From Accumulibacter sp. (GTDB lineage: Bacteria > Pseudomonadota > Gammaproteobacteria > Burkholderiales > Rhodocyclaceae), in contig NZ_JAMTDQ010000087.1 in NCBI RefSeq assembly GCF_023806635.1, forward strand, positions 1 to 64,000: a stretch of DNA of 64,000 nt. The letters run 5' to 3'. Below the pieces are notes generated by a model. It saw only the letters and a program-made list of their open reading frames with translations. It did not search any database and was not told the origin of the DNA. The position numbers and the translations under genes were made by a program. Shown in pieces: positions 1-9,123 of the stretch (within the stretch, counting starts at the first letter, position 1; every line of letters begins with the position of its first letter).

Positions 1-138
1 CCATAGCTGGTTCGACCAAAAAAGTCCAGACCTAATTTTGCGGGTAAAGGGCAGCGCTAGCACGTCGTCCGCTGCTTCGATCCGTGCATGGTGCGCACCG
101 TGCACTGAACCTGGCGTGGCGGGCCTTTTCCTGCGAGG

Positions 139-1326
139 ATGACGGCGATGACGATGACCACCATCATTGCCCGTCCCTCCACCGCCAGTCGTGCCGCCTG
201 GCTGCTTGCCGGCGTCGAGTTCTTTTTCTCGCTCGGCTGGGTGGTCTATGTCATCTTCCTGCCCGAGCTGCTGGCGCGCGGCGGGGTCGACAGGCGCCAT
301 CTGCCGTGGCTGCTGGCGGCCGACCAGTTGCTTTTCGCACTCGCCGACTGGGTGATCGGCGTCGCCGTCGACCGCGCGCGCGCCGCGCTGCGCCGCATTG
401 GCGCGATGCTCGTCGTGCTGGCGGCTGTCGCCGCGGTGGCGATGCTGTTGCTGCCCTGGCTGGCGGCGGATCCACCGCTCTTCCTGCTCGCCACTGCCGT
501 CTGGGTGCTGGCTTCGGCGGCCTTGCGCGCGCCGCCATACGTCCTGCTTTCGCGGTACGCCGCGCGCTCGGCGATGCCGCGCCTCGCCGGCATCCAGCTG
601 CTCGGACTGGCGCTCGCTTCGGCGCTGGCGCCGTACCTGGCGATCGTCCTCAAGGGGATCGATCCGGCGCTGCCCTTTGCCCTCAGCGCGCTGGCGGTGG
701 GGGTGACGGCGCTGGCGCTGGTCGCCGTCGAGCGTTCCCTGCCGCCGCCGCAGCCGGTGGCGGCCGACGTGGACGGCGGCCGAACGGCGCAGGCGGTCGG
801 CTGGAGTGTCCTGCTGCTGATCGCGCTGCTGTTCGCCTTCGGCCAGCAGGTGCATACGGCGATCAACTCGGCGGCGCAGTTCAGGCGCCTGGCCGACCCG
901 GCCCTGCTGCCGTGGCTGCTGCCGGTTTTCTGGGCCGGCTTCAGCATCGGGCTGCTGGCTGTCGACCGCCTCGTCCGCGCCCGCGGCGCGCTGGCGGTGC
1001 TGCGGGGGTCGGCGGCCGGCGGCGCGCTGGCACTTGGCAGCGCAGCGCTCGCCGGTTCGTTGGTCGTCCTGCTGCCGATCCAGTTCATCGTCGGGGCGCT
1101 CTGGGGCGGCATCCTCTGCACGTCGATCGGCATAGCTGCCGAGCGTGGCGATCCGCTGCAGAGCGGCCGTCACACCGGTGCGCTGATGGCGACGCTGGCG
1201 GTGGCGGTGATGTCGCGGCTGAGCCTGGCGGCTGCCGGTGGCGGCACGGGAGCGCTGCTCGAATGGCTGCCGGTGGCAGTGTGGGTGGCGGCGCTTGTCC
1301 TGCTGCTGCGCTTGCCGCGGGTGTAG
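139..1326 (+). CDS. MFS-type membrane transporter
   Basis: A 395-residue, strongly hydrophobic protein with about 10-12 membrane segments and no long soluble domain. The layout resembles the Major Facilitator Superfamily: paired hydrophobic helices, a charged loop after helix 2 (DWVIGVAVDRARAALRRIG), and a longer hydrophilic linker near residues 200-220 that separates two halves. It should sit in the inner membrane and export or import a small solute; the substrate cannot be told. The first ATG directly abuts a GCGAGG ribosome-binding-like sequence, so the ATG at 148, nine bases further on, is an equally good start. No partner gene lies next to it. Confidence is good for membrane transport and moderate for MFS. 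Confidence 0.7.
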   Translation: MTAMTMTTIIARPSTASRAAWLLAGVEFFFSLGWVVYVIFLPELLARGGVDRRHLPWLLAADQLLFALADWVIGVAVDRARAALRRIGAMLVVLAAVAAVAMLLLPWLAADPPLFLLATAVWVLASAALRAPPYVLLSRYAARSAMPRLAGIQLLGLALASALAPYLAIVLKGIDPALPFALSALAVGVTALALVAVERSLPPPQPVAADVDGGRTAQAVGWSVLLLIALLFAFGQQVHTAINSAAQFRRLADPALLPWLLPVFWAGFSIGLLAVDRLVRARGALAVLRGSAAGGALALGSAALAGSLVVLLPIQFIVGALWGGILCTSIGIAAERGDPLQSGRHTGALMATLAVAVMSRLSLAAAGGGTGALLEWLPVAVWVAALVLLLRLPRV

Positions 1327-1706
1327 GGCCGGCGAAGGCGGGCTTTCGACCGGCGGTTCCCGGCCAACCACGGCGGGCATCGGCGTGCACCGAATGCGGA
1401 ATCGCTTCCGCCACATCCCGGCACCCAGACCGCAAGTGTCGGCCATCCGGGGCCGGGTGGCACGCAGTCAGCCACTGGGTTGAGGATCGGCGTCGTTCCC
1501 CGGATTGGCCGTCATTGATCCCGGGTATTGATGATTGGCTGGCTTTCCCGGTTCGGGTGTCAATGGGAACATTCACTTATAACAGTGTGTTGCGGTGTTT
1601 CCGACCGTGCTCAGCGGGCGCTGTACTCGGTTTTCTTTGATTGTTCGGGTGTGTGCCGCATCGGCGGGGAGCCGCTGCGCAGGCGACCTGGGGCGTCGCC
1701 ACCGGT
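1327..1706. other. Intergenic region between convergent genes
   Basis: This 380-base stretch lies between the transporter and the convergent NnrS gene. It has no convincing coding frame, no T-tract hairpin and no RNA gene that I can recognise. Confidence 0.5.
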
Positions 1707-2867
1707 TCAGTGCTCCCTGCCGTCCGCCCGCGGCTTCACGAGAATGGGGATATAACGCCAGGCGAGGAGCGTGAAGCAGGCGAACCAGCAGGCGGCGGCG
1801 AACTGGATCCACAGCAGGTAGTGGCCGGGGGCGATCTGCGGCAGGACGATGCGGATGACGCAGCCGGCGATCATGATCCACAGCACGCTGCGGTCGAGGC
1901 TGTCGAAGACCAGCGGCCGGCCGGTGTGGCCCTTGCAGATGCGAATCAGCATCGCCGGGATGATCAGCCCCATGGTACCGAAGGTGAATACGTGCATCGA
2001 CAGCGAGCCGGGCCAGTGCGCCGCTGCCAGCAGTTCACTGCCTTGCAGCAGCAGCTGGACGACGATCGCCAGGTAGCCGAGATACATGATGCCGATCTCC
2101 AGCCGGCGCAGGGCGAGGTGCGGCTGCCAGAAGGCGAAGCGGATGGCGAGCAGCAGCGCGAGCAGGAGCGAGATCGCCGCGGCGAAGGCCGCCGGCAGCA
2201 GGCTACCGGCGACGAGCAGCAGCGCCAGCAGCTTGATCGCCGCATCGAGCGGCGGGTTGCGCAGAATCCCGACACCGAGGGTGTTCTTCATGAACTGGGT
2301 GACGGTGCGCTCGAGCATGACGAGAAAGGCGACGCGGAACAGCGCGAGCGTCATCGCCGCGCCGGCCGGGAACGAGTCGCTGCCCAGCAGCAGGGTCTTG
2401 GCGACGAGGAACAGCGGCAGGATGATGAGGAAGAAGTAGTTGTCGCGGAACGAATCGGTATCGCGGTGACGGGCTAGCGTCCACAGCAGCATGCCGACGA
2501 TGCTGGCAAGAAAGAGATTGCTGGCGAGGCGGAAGACGAGTGGCGACAACTCGCCGGCAAACCACATGCCGGCACGCTCGAGCAGCCAGGCGACGGCGAG
2601 GAGGATCAGCGGCAGGCCGTGGTAGCCGCGCACCTTCACCCAGTTCTTGCTTGCCGTGAGCAGGAAGCCGCCGAGAACGGCCCAGCCAAAGCCGAAGAAC
2701 ATCTCGTGTGCGTGCCACTGGGTGGGCGAGAACGGTGCCGGCGGCGGCGCGATCGTGCCGGCGAAGATCAGCGCCCAGACGGGCGGCAGGCCGAGGCCGG
2801 CGAGACAGGCGAGGGCGAAGAAGGGGCGGAATCCGACCAGCCAGAGGGGGTGGGTCGAGAAGGACAT
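1707..2867 (-). CDS. nnrS: NnrS family heme/copper membrane protein
   Basis: A 386-residue polytopic membrane protein with about 12 hydrophobic segments. Early motifs are typical of NnrS: HPLWLVGFRPFF near the N-terminus, QWHAHEMFFGFGWAVLGGFL, then LLTASKNW. Later HVFTFGTMGLIIPAM and MLIRICKGHTGRPL supply further conserved histidines. Family members bind heme and copper, are linked to nitric-oxide or nitrosative stress, and often sit near denitrification genes; none are adjacent here. The start was chosen at the ATG giving MSFSTHPLW, because upstream sequence in this frame is low-complexity and unlike the family. The Shine-Dalgarno sequence is poor. No FNR- or NsrR-like operator was recognised upstream. 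Confidence 0.85.
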   Translation of the reverse strand: MSFSTHPLWLVGFRPFFALACLAGLGLPPVWALIFAGTIAPPPAPFSPTQWHAHEMFFGFGWAVLGGFLLTASKNWVKVRGYHGLPLILLAVAWLLERAGMWFAGELSPLVFRLASNLFLASIVGMLLWTLARHRDTDSFRDNYFFLIILPLFLVAKTLLLGSDSFPAGAAMTLALFRVAFLVMLERTVTQFMKNTLGVGILRNPPLDAAIKLLALLLVAGSLLPAAFAAAISLLLALLLAIRFAFWQPHLALRRLEIGIMYLGYLAIVVQLLLQGSELLAAAHWPGSLSMHVFTFGTMGLIIPAMLIRICKGHTGRPLVFDSLDRSVLWIMIAGCVIRIVLPQIAPGHYLLWIQFAAACWFACFTLLAWRYIPILVKPRADGREH

Positions 2868-3147
2868 CGAACGGATGCTGGGGCAGCGGCACGGCACGGG
2901 ATGGCGCAGTATAGCCGGACGGCGGCCGCCTGTCGCGTCGCGCCGGGCGCTGGCGGGTGCTGGCGGCGATCCTCCTCTGGCCCGGCGGCGGGTTTCCGCG
3001 GAAAATACATGCCGCTGGAACGGTCGGCAACGGGCGCTGACTATCCGTCCCGGGATGCGGGCAACGATCGCCGGCGTCAGCGGCCGCGGCTGCTGGGGGA
3101 CGACGCCGGCGGATAGCTGGCGACTGGAGAATTCGATAGGCGAAGGC

Positions 3148-3888
3148 ATGCGACGATACGGGCCGGTGCTGGCCACGGTGATGCTTCTGTTGGCCGGCGA
3201 TGCTGCGGCGCAGAAGGTGTACCGCTGGGTGGACAAGCAGGGCCAGGTCCACTTCTCCGATGCGCCGGCCGAGGACGCGAAGTCGAGCGAGGTGCCCTGT
3301 GCGCCGCCGCCGACACCACGGCAGGTCGACGAGGCGCGGCAGCGGGCCGAGCGCGAACGGCAAGCGGTCGAGGCGGCGGCAGCGGCGCGGGCGCAGCGCG
3401 ATGCTTCGCGGCTGAGCGGCACGGCGAACGCCGCCCCGTTCGGGCCGACGCCCGAGAATGTGACTTCGGAATTGATGCGGACGGTGGGTACGGCTGTCAC
3501 TTGCGACGAGCGGCAACCGTCGCGGCTGCAGCACACCTTCGTTCTCCAGTTGCACGTTGACCCGCACGTCCCGGCCGGCGCCTACTTCGAGGCCGAGTTC
3601 GAGAACGAGCACGATGCCCGCAAGCCGCTGCGCGCCGGCGGCGAACTGCGGGCTGTGGGCTTTCCTGAAGTCAAGGAAGAGAGCGTTACGCTGGTTTCGC
3701 CGCCCTTCGACACCGTCCGCTGCCGGAACTACGAGGTCGTCGTGCGCCTGTATCGTGGCAGGACATCACGCGAGTTGCTGGGGACGCACCGCCAGAAGAT
3801 CGGGTCACGAGTGGACTCGGCACTCTGGAAAGCCTACGGCGAAAACGCCATCGTGCGCATGATGGAGCAAGGCCACCTCTGCCCGTGA
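3148..3888 (+). CDS. DUF4124-containing secreted protein
   Basis: A 246-residue protein with a clear signal peptide (MRRYGPVLATVMLLLAGDAAA). It is followed at once by a DUF4124-type segment, QKVYRWVDKQGQVHFSDAP, about residues 22-45. A glutamate/alanine/arginine-rich, probably coiled-coil stretch covers about residues 60-90. The C-terminal half (about 115-246) is a mixed alpha/beta region with two cysteines flanking the core and a terminal HLCP. It is probably periplasmic or envelope-associated. DUF4124 proteins are common in proteobacteria and have no firm biochemical role. The start is the ATG that begins the signal peptide; the frame stays open upstream but does not look like protein. Confidence 0.7.
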   Translation: MRRYGPVLATVMLLLAGDAAAQKVYRWVDKQGQVHFSDAPAEDAKSSEVPCAPPPTPRQVDEARQRAERERQAVEAAAAARAQRDASRLSGTANAAPFGPTPENVTSELMRTVGTAVTCDERQPSRLQHTFVLQLHVDPHVPAGAYFEAEFENEHDARKPLRAGGELRAVGFPEVKEESVTLVSPPFDTVRCRNYEVVVRLYRGRTSRELLGTHRQKIGSRVDSALWKAYGENAIVRMMEQGHLCP

Positions 3889-3921
3889 CCCGCGGCCACG
3901 TAGCGGGTGGGGCGTCGGGCG

Positions 3922-4608
3922 TCAGAACGGTGCTGGCGAGTCGATGCACAGCTGCCTGCCGCTGGCGGGATGGACGAAGCGCAACTGGTCGGCGTGCAGC
4001 AGCAGGCGTTCGGCAGCGCTGCCGCCGTTGGCGTCGCCGTACAGCCGATCGCCGATGATGGCGTGGCCGAGTGCCTGCAGGTGGACGCGCAACTGGTGGG
4101 TGCGGCCGGTCTCGGGAAACAGCGCCAGCCGCGAGCGGTTGCTGGCGGGGTCGTGGCTGAGGAGCTGATAACGGGTGAGCGACGGCTTGCCGGTCAGCCG
4201 GTCGACCTTCTGCCGCGGCCGTTGCCGCCAGTCGGCGGCGAGCGGCAGGTCGATCGTGCCGCTGATCGCCGGTGGTGGTCCGGCGACCACTGCCTGATAG
4301 CGCTTGTGCACGCGGCGCGCGGCGAAGTCGCCGGCAAGCCGCCGCTGCATCTCGCGGCCGCGGGCCAGGACGAGCAGCCCCGAGGTGTGCAGGTCGAGGC
4401 GATGGACGAGCAGCGCGTCGTCAACGAGCGCCTGCACGCGCCGCAGCAGGCAGTCGTCCATGCCGGCGCCGCGGCCAGGCACCGCGAGCAGGCCGGCCGG
4501 CTTGTTGACCAGCAGCAGCGATGCGTCGAGGTAGGCAATTTCCGGTCCGCGGTCGGGCGGAGGTGCGTATGGCAGGGCGGCGAGCGCCGATGGCTGCGGC
4601 GAGGGCAT
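3922..4608 (-). CDS. RluA-family pseudouridine synthase
   Basis: A 228-residue protein carrying the RluA-family active-site motif HRLDLHTSGLL at about residues 68-78, whose aspartate is the catalytic nucleophile. The usual flanks are present: LLVNKPAGLLAVPGRG near residue 35, RRVHKRYQAVV, and FPETGRTHQLRVHLQALGH with IIGDRLYG near the C-terminus. It isomerises uridine to pseudouridine in rRNA and/or tRNA. It is short and lacks an N-terminal S4 domain, like RluA (23S/tRNA) and unlike RluC or RluD. I do not assign the exact substrate. The start is the ATG at 4608. It diverges from the crotonase gene, with 185 bases between starts. Confidence 0.85.
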   Translation of the reverse strand: MPSPQPSALAALPYAPPPDRGPEIAYLDASLLLVNKPAGLLAVPGRGAGMDDCLLRRVQALVDDALLVHRLDLHTSGLLVLARGREMQRRLAGDFAARRVHKRYQAVVAGPPPAISGTIDLPLAADWRQRPRQKVDRLTGKPSLTRYQLLSHDPASNRSRLALFPETGRTHQLRVHLQALGHAIIGDRLYGDANGGSAAERLLLHADQLRFVHPASGRQLCIDSPAPF

Positions 4609-4793
4609 GGTGCGGCGGTGGCGGTGACGGTGGGGCGATTGTCGCGCATTTTCCGCGCGCGGGAGCGGTCGCCGCGGGCCAGCGGACCGGGCGTGCCGCG
4701 CAGATCGGGTACACTGGCCCGGTGAGCCGCGCCGCCCGGCGCTGGTGCCGGCAAAGATGCTGCCATCCGGCCCGGCCATCTTCAGGAGAACCG

Positions 4794-5621
4794 ATGAACA
4801 CGCACCTTCCGCAACTGGAGACGATAGCAATCGAACTCGACGCCGGACTCGCCGAGCTTCGTCTGAACCGTCCCGAACGCTCGAACGCGATCAACGAGGC
4901 GATGTGGCAGGAGTTGCGCATCGCCTGCAACTGGGCGGATGCGACGCCGGCGGTGCGTGTCGTGGTGCTGGCCGGTGCTGGCCGCAATTTCTGCGCCGGC
5001 ATCGATCTGGCGATGCTGGCGAGCGTCGGCGAGGTGGTTGCCGACGCCGATCCGGCGCGCAGCCGTGAGGCACTGCGGCGGTTGATCCTCGACCTGCAGG
5101 ATTGCCTGAGCAGCGTCGAGCGCTGCCGCAAGCCGGTACTGGCGGCGATCCACGGCGCCTGCATCGGCGGTGCGATCGATCTCGTGACCTGTTGCGACAT
5201 GCGCTACGCGGCCGCTGGCGCGCACTTCTCGGTGCGCGAGATCGATGTCGGGATGACCGCCGATGTCGGCACGCTGCAGCGGCTGCCGAAGCTGATTGCC
5301 GACGGCGTGGCGCGCGAACTGGCCTACACCGGCCGCAGTGTGGCTGCCGACGAGGCGGCGCGAATCGGCCTGGTCAATCGCGTCTTCCCCGATGTGGAGG
5401 AACTGCTCGCCGGCGTGCGCGGGATCGCCCGCGCCATTGCCGGCAAGTCGCCGCTGGCGATTCGCGGTACCAAGGAGATGCTCAACTACGGCCGTGACCA
5501 TTCGGTGGCCGACGGCCTGAACCATGTCGCCACCTGGAACGCGGCGATGCTGATGTCGGCCGATCTCGACGAGACGATGGCAGCGCTGCGAGAACGCCGA
5601 CCGGCGCGCTTTCGCGATTGA
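4794..5621 (+). CDS. Crotonase family, delta3,5-delta2,4-dienoyl-CoA isomerase-like
   Basis: A 275-residue enoyl-CoA hydratase/isomerase superfamily enzyme. Oxyanion-hole regions are visible: AGAGRNFCAGIDLAML (about 60-75) and IHGACIGGAIDLVTCCDMR (about 120-140). EIDVGMTADVGTLQRLPK (about 148-165) closely resembles the ECH1 active-site segment, including the glutamate and aspartate that shuttle protons in dienoyl-CoA isomerases. The likely role is re-positioning double bonds during beta-oxidation of unsaturated fatty acids. An AGGAG ribosome-binding site lies just before the start ATG. It is monocistronic here. A plain enoyl-CoA hydratase is the alternative, but the DVG-TLQRLPK segment argues for the isomerase. 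Confidence 0.85.
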   Translation: MNTHLPQLETIAIELDAGLAELRLNRPERSNAINEAMWQELRIACNWADATPAVRVVVLAGAGRNFCAGIDLAMLASVGEVVADADPARSREALRRLILDLQDCLSSVERCRKPVLAAIHGACIGGAIDLVTCCDMRYAAAGAHFSVREIDVGMTADVGTLQRLPKLIADGVARELAYTGRSVAADEAARIGLVNRVFPDVEELLAGVRGIARAIAGKSPLAIRGTKEMLNYGRDHSVADGLNHVATWNAAMLMSADLDETMAALRERRPARFRD

Positions 5622-5707
5622 AAAGCGCATCGGCCCGGCGTCGATCGCCCTGGCGGCAGCGGTTTGCACTGCGGCGTGTGCGCGGGCCCGTGCCGGCACT
5701 CGGCACC

Positions 5708-6352
5708 TCAGTCGTGGCGGCGAGCGGCGGCGATGGCCCGCTGGAACTCGCTGCGCAGCTGCGGCGAGTGCTCGAAGTCGCCACAGAAGGACTGCGTGAT
5801 GACGCGCTCGTCGCCGCGGCGGTCCTCGCCGAGCAACAGGCACAACTGCTCGGCCTCGATGGCGCAGGCGGCGCCGCGTGCCCTGCCGTGGCGCATCAGC
5901 GCTTCGGCGATGTCGCGTGTCATCCACTCCTGGTAGGTGAAGCGATGGCCGATGGCGTCGACGAGGCGTGCGATGCGGCCGAAGCCGTGCAGGCGTCCGC
6001 CCGGCAGGTAGGCGACGTGCGCCAGGCCGCGAAAGGGCACCAGATGGTGCGGGCAGACACCATGTACGGCGATGCCGCGGACGATGACGAGATCGCTGCG
6101 CTGGTCGGCGAAGCCGTCCCCAAGGGCGGTCGCCGGATCGAGATCGTAGCCGCCGAGCAGACGGTGCTGCCACAGTTCGCGCACGCGTTGCGGCGTGCGG
6201 CCCATGTGCGTGGTATCGGCGCTGACGCCGCAGGCGCGCAGCAGGTCGACGACGGCGCGTTCGAAGGCCGTCGCATCGAACGGTTGCTGGCGCGTGATGC
6301 CGATCGCGGCGGTGCTTGGGCCGGCGGGTTCGGGGTGGTTGCAGTCGGTCAT
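5708..6352 (-). CDS. folE: GTP cyclohydrolase I
   Basis: A 214-residue protein matching GTP cyclohydrolase I, which converts GTP to 7,8-dihydroneopterin triphosphate, the first step of tetrahydrofolate synthesis. The zinc-site motif HGVCPHHLVPFRGLAHVAYLP is at about residues 96-116. The partner cysteine is in EAEQLCLLLGEDR (about 165-177), followed by RVITQSFCGDF. GFGRIARLVDAIGHRFTYQE, which shapes the GTP pocket, is in place. Length is normal. It stands alone between the crotonase and nitronate monooxygenase genes, on the opposite strand to both. Upstream is a gap of about 235 bases shared with the divergent gene. Confidence 0.92.
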   Translation of the reverse strand: MTDCNHPEPAGPSTAAIGITRQQPFDATAFERAVVDLLRACGVSADTTHMGRTPQRVRELWQHRLLGGYDLDPATALGDGFADQRSDLVIVRGIAVHGVCPHHLVPFRGLAHVAYLPGGRLHGFGRIARLVDAIGHRFTYQEWMTRDIAEALMRHGRARGAACAIEAEQLCLLLGEDRRGDERVITQSFCGDFEHSPQLRSEFQRAIAAARRHD

Positions 6353-6587
6353 CGTCGGTCTTCATCCGGCATCGCTGATGGCGACATGATACACGCCGCC
6401 CGTTGCCGGTCCGGCAGGCGACTGCCGCTGCGTGGCGAATTCGCGACGAGGGGTGCGAAGACGCCGATTTCGCTCGCGGCGGGGCGCCACGCGCGCGCGC
6501 GATGAGCGATAATCCGGGCCTTGAGCCATTTCGACGAGTAGCTGCAGTGCGAGCGGTGGGCACAGACCCGGCTTGGGAAGGAAGTGC

Positions 6588-7832
6588 ATGAAGCGCGTTG
6601 ATGATTTTCGCTTGCGGTTTGGCGGGAAGGAACTGGTGCCGATCGTCATCGGCGGCATGGGCGTCGACATCTCGACGGCCGAGCTGGCGCTCGAGGCCGC
6701 TCGCCTCGGCGGCATCGGCCACATTTCCGATGCCATGGTGAACACGGTCGCCGATCGCAGGTTCAACGCCAAGTTCGTCAAGGACAAGCTGCAGCAGTAC
6801 AAATTCAACGTCGCCAATTCCGACAAGTCGGTGGTCCGCTTCGATCTTGATCAGCTTGCCGAAGCGACGCACATGCACATCGGGCGAACGATGGAGGCGA
6901 AGCGCGGTGACGGCCTGATCTTCGTCAACTGCATGGAGAAGCTGACTATGAATTCGCCGCGCGAGACGCTGCGCGTGCGCATGGCGGCGGCGCTCGACGC
7001 CGGCATCGACGGCATCACGCTTGCCGCCGGTCTGCATCTCGGCTCGTTCGCGCTGATCGAGGATCACCCGCGTTTCCGTGATGCCAAGCTGGGGATCATC
7101 GTCTCCTCGCTGCGCGCGCTGCAGCTCTTCCTGCGCAAGACGGCGCGCAGCAACCGCCTGCCGGACTACGTCGTGGTCGAGGGGCCGCTGGCAGGCGGCC
7201 ATCTCGGTTTCGGCATGGATTGGGCGCGGTACGATCTGGCGACGATCTTCGCCGAGATCCATCGTCATCTGCAGGCGGAGCAACTCGACATTCCGCTGAT
7301 CCCGGCGGGCGGCATCTTCACCGGCAGCGATGCCGTCTCGTTCCTCGAGCAGGGAGCGGCGGCGGTGCAGGTGGCGACGCGCTTCACCGTTTCCCGCGAG
7401 TGCGGCCTGCCGGAGGATGTCAAGCAGCGTTATTTCGCCGCCAGCGAGGACCAGATCGAGGTCAACCAGATCTCGCCGACGGGCTACCCGATGCGCATGC
7501 TGAGCAACAGCCCGGCAATCGGTGACGGCATCCGGCCGAACTGCGAGGCGTATGGCTACCTGCTCGACAGTACCGGCAACTGCTCGTACATCAGCGCCTA
7601 CAACCGCGAGGTGGCAGCCAACCCAGGCGTCAAACGCATCTCGGTGAAGGACAAGACCTGCCTGTGCACGCAGATGCGCAACTTCGACTGCTGGACCTGC
7701 GGGCACTACGCCTACCGTTTGAAGGATACGTCGCGGCGTCTGCCGGACGGCAGCTATCAGTTGCTGGACGCCGAGCACATCTTTCGCGACTACCAGTTCA
7801 GCACCGACGGCCAGGTCCAGGTTCCCGACTAG
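6588..7832 (+). CDS. Nitronate monooxygenase-like FMN protein with C-terminal cysteine motif
   Basis: A 414-residue TIM-barrel flavoprotein of the 2-nitropropane dioxygenase / nitronate monooxygenase type. The N-terminus (VPIVIGGMGVDISTAELALE), GPLAGGHLGF at about residue 200 and IPAGGIFTGSDAVSFLEQGA at about 240-260 are FMN/phosphate-binding signatures. GAAAVQVATRFTVSREC follows. Members oxidise nitronates or act as enoyl reductase-like enzymes; the true substrate is unknown. An extra C-terminal segment holds four cysteines (C358-x-C360-x7-C368-x2-C371), suggestive of a bound metal or Fe-S centre. Start: the ATG giving MKRVDDFRLRFG, preceded by a GGAAG ribosome-binding site. Confidence 0.75.
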   Translation: MKRVDDFRLRFGGKELVPIVIGGMGVDISTAELALEAARLGGIGHISDAMVNTVADRRFNAKFVKDKLQQYKFNVANSDKSVVRFDLDQLAEATHMHIGRTMEAKRGDGLIFVNCMEKLTMNSPRETLRVRMAAALDAGIDGITLAAGLHLGSFALIEDHPRFRDAKLGIIVSSLRALQLFLRKTARSNRLPDYVVVEGPLAGGHLGFGMDWARYDLATIFAEIHRHLQAEQLDIPLIPAGGIFTGSDAVSFLEQGAAAVQVATRFTVSRECGLPEDVKQRYFAASEDQIEVNQISPTGYPMRMLSNSPAIGDGIRPNCEAYGYLLDSTGNCSYISAYNREVAANPGVKRISVKDKTCLCTQMRNFDCWTCGHYAYRLKDTSRRLPDGSYQLLDAEHIFRDYQFSTDGQVQVPD

Positions 7833-7888
7833 TGCGTCCGTTGCCCGCGCCCGCCACGGTCGTTCGCAGCGCAGCGGTGCGGTAGCCC

Positions 7889-8734
7889 GTGCTCAGCTAC
7901 CGGCACGCCTTTCATGCCGGCAACCACGCCGATGTCCTCAAGCATCTGGTGCTGGTGCACATGGCCCGCCACCTCGCGCAGAAGGACAAGGCCTTCTGGT
8001 ACATCGATACACACGCCGGTGCCGGCAGCTATGCGCTCGATTCGGCAGTGGCCGCGAAGCTCGCCGAGCATCGCGAGGGCATTGGCCGCCTCTGGCTGCG
8101 CAAGGATCTGCCGCCGGCCGTTGGCGACTACGTCGACCTGGTCCGCCTGGCCAACCCGGACGGTCGCCTGAAGATCTATCCGGGTTCGCCCGGCTTCGCG
8201 CGGTGCACGCTGCGAGCGCAGGATCGGCTGCGGCTGTGCGAACTCCACAGCCGAGAGGTGCTGCGCCTGCGCGAGAACTTCTCCGCCAGTTCGCGGCAGG
8301 TCATGGTCGATGAGGTCGACGGTTTCGCCGCCCTGAAGGGGTTGTTGCCACCGCCGCCGCGGCGTGCACTGGTGCTCATCGATCCGCCTTACGAGGAACG
8401 GCGCGATTACGAGCGCGTCGTCCTGGCTCTCAAGGATGCCCTGCAACGCTTCCCGGGTGGCAGCTACCTGCTCTGGTATCCGCTGCTGAGCAAGCTGGAA
8501 GCGCACGAACTGCCGTCACGCCTGAAGCGCCTGCCGGCGGCGCGCTGGCTGCACGTCAGCCTGCGTGTGCGGACGCCAGCCGCCGATGGCTTCGGCATGC
8601 ATGGCAGTGGGTTGTTCGTGATCAATCCGCCGTGGACGCTGCAGGCGATGCTGCAGGAGTCGTTGCCGTGGCTGCGGCAGGTGCTGGCGGTGGACGCCGG
8701 CGCCGCTTTCACCCTCGAGGGCGAGGCCCCCTGA
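7889..8734 (+). CDS. rlmJ: 23S rRNA (adenine2030-N6)-methyltransferase RlmJ
   Basis: A 281-residue protein whose N-terminus, MLSYRHAFHAGNHADVLKH, is the characteristic RlmJ start, so translation begins at the GTG at 7889. DTHAGAGSYAL forms part of the SAM-binding site, and the catalytic methylase motif DPPYE is at about residue 167. It methylates N6 of A2030 in 23S rRNA. Length is normal. Its last 26 bases overlap the 3' end of the convergent pyrophosphohydrolase gene. Confidence 0.93.
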   Translation: MLSYRHAFHAGNHADVLKHLVLVHMARHLAQKDKAFWYIDTHAGAGSYALDSAVAAKLAEHREGIGRLWLRKDLPPAVGDYVDLVRLANPDGRLKIYPGSPGFARCTLRAQDRLRLCELHSREVLRLRENFSASSRQVMVDEVDGFAALKGLLPPPPRRALVLIDPPYEERRDYERVVLALKDALQRFPGGSYLLWYPLLSKLEAHELPSRLKRLPAARWLHVSLRVRTPAADGFGMHGSGLFVINPPWTLQAMLQESLPWLRQVLAVDAGAAFTLEGEAP

Positions 8735-9119
8735 AGCCGGCTGCCGCCGCCTCGCCGCGTTCGTCGGGCGCTGGCTGGTGATGCTTGCGGCTGCTGCCGT
8801 AGCTGCTTGCCACCGGGTAGCGCACGGCGTTCTTGCGCAGTTTGACCTGCGCCGCTTCCTCGAGGTCGATGCCGGCGCGCTCGGCGACGAGCAGCAGGTA
8901 GAGCAACACGTCGGCGCATTCGTCGCGCAGCGCCTCGCGGCTCGCGGCGCTGGCCGGCAGCGCGTCGACCTCGGCGTCGCTCTTCCACTGGGTCAGTTCG
9001 AGGAGTTCGGCTGCCTCCAGGTTGAGCGAGACGATGAGGTTGCGCAGGCTGTGGAACTGGGCCCAGTCTCGCTGCTCGCGAAAGTCGATCAACTGCGCGG
9101 TCAGCGCCGACAGACTCAT
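8709..9119 (-). CDS. MazG-like nucleotide pyrophosphohydrolase
   Basis: A 136-residue protein with the all-alpha MazG/dCTPase-like core. It begins with MSLSALTAQLIDFREQRDWAQFHSLRNL. The metal-binding helix pairs follow: LNLEAAELLELTQW (the ExxE motif) at about residues 30-45, then RDECADVLLYLLLVAERAGIDL (the ExxD motif). The HSLRNL start resembles dCTP pyrophosphatase / RS21-C6-type proteins. It likely hydrolyses non-canonical or excess (d)NTPs. The last 25 residues are charged and poorly conserved; this tail overlaps the convergent rlmJ end. The start ATG lies 4 bases after the stop of the CoA lyase on the same strand, which implies co-translation. Confidence 0.8.
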   Translation of the reverse strand: MSLSALTAQLIDFREQRDWAQFHSLRNLIVSLNLEAAELLELTQWKSDAEVDALPASAASREALRDECADVLLYLLLVAERAGIDLEEAAQVKLRKNAVRYPVASSYGSSRKHHQPAPDERGEAAAAGFRGPRPRG

Positions 9120-9123
9120 GGTT

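Noticed and set aside
1..60. Possible tRNA 3' end at the window start (GGTTCGACC)
   Set aside because: The flanking bases do not pair as a T-stem and acceptor stem.
4782..7778. Long minus-strand frame antisense to the crotonase and nitronate monooxygenase genes
   Set aside because: It overlaps the crotonase, folE and nitronate monooxygenase genes, which carry clear motifs. The product is low-complexity.
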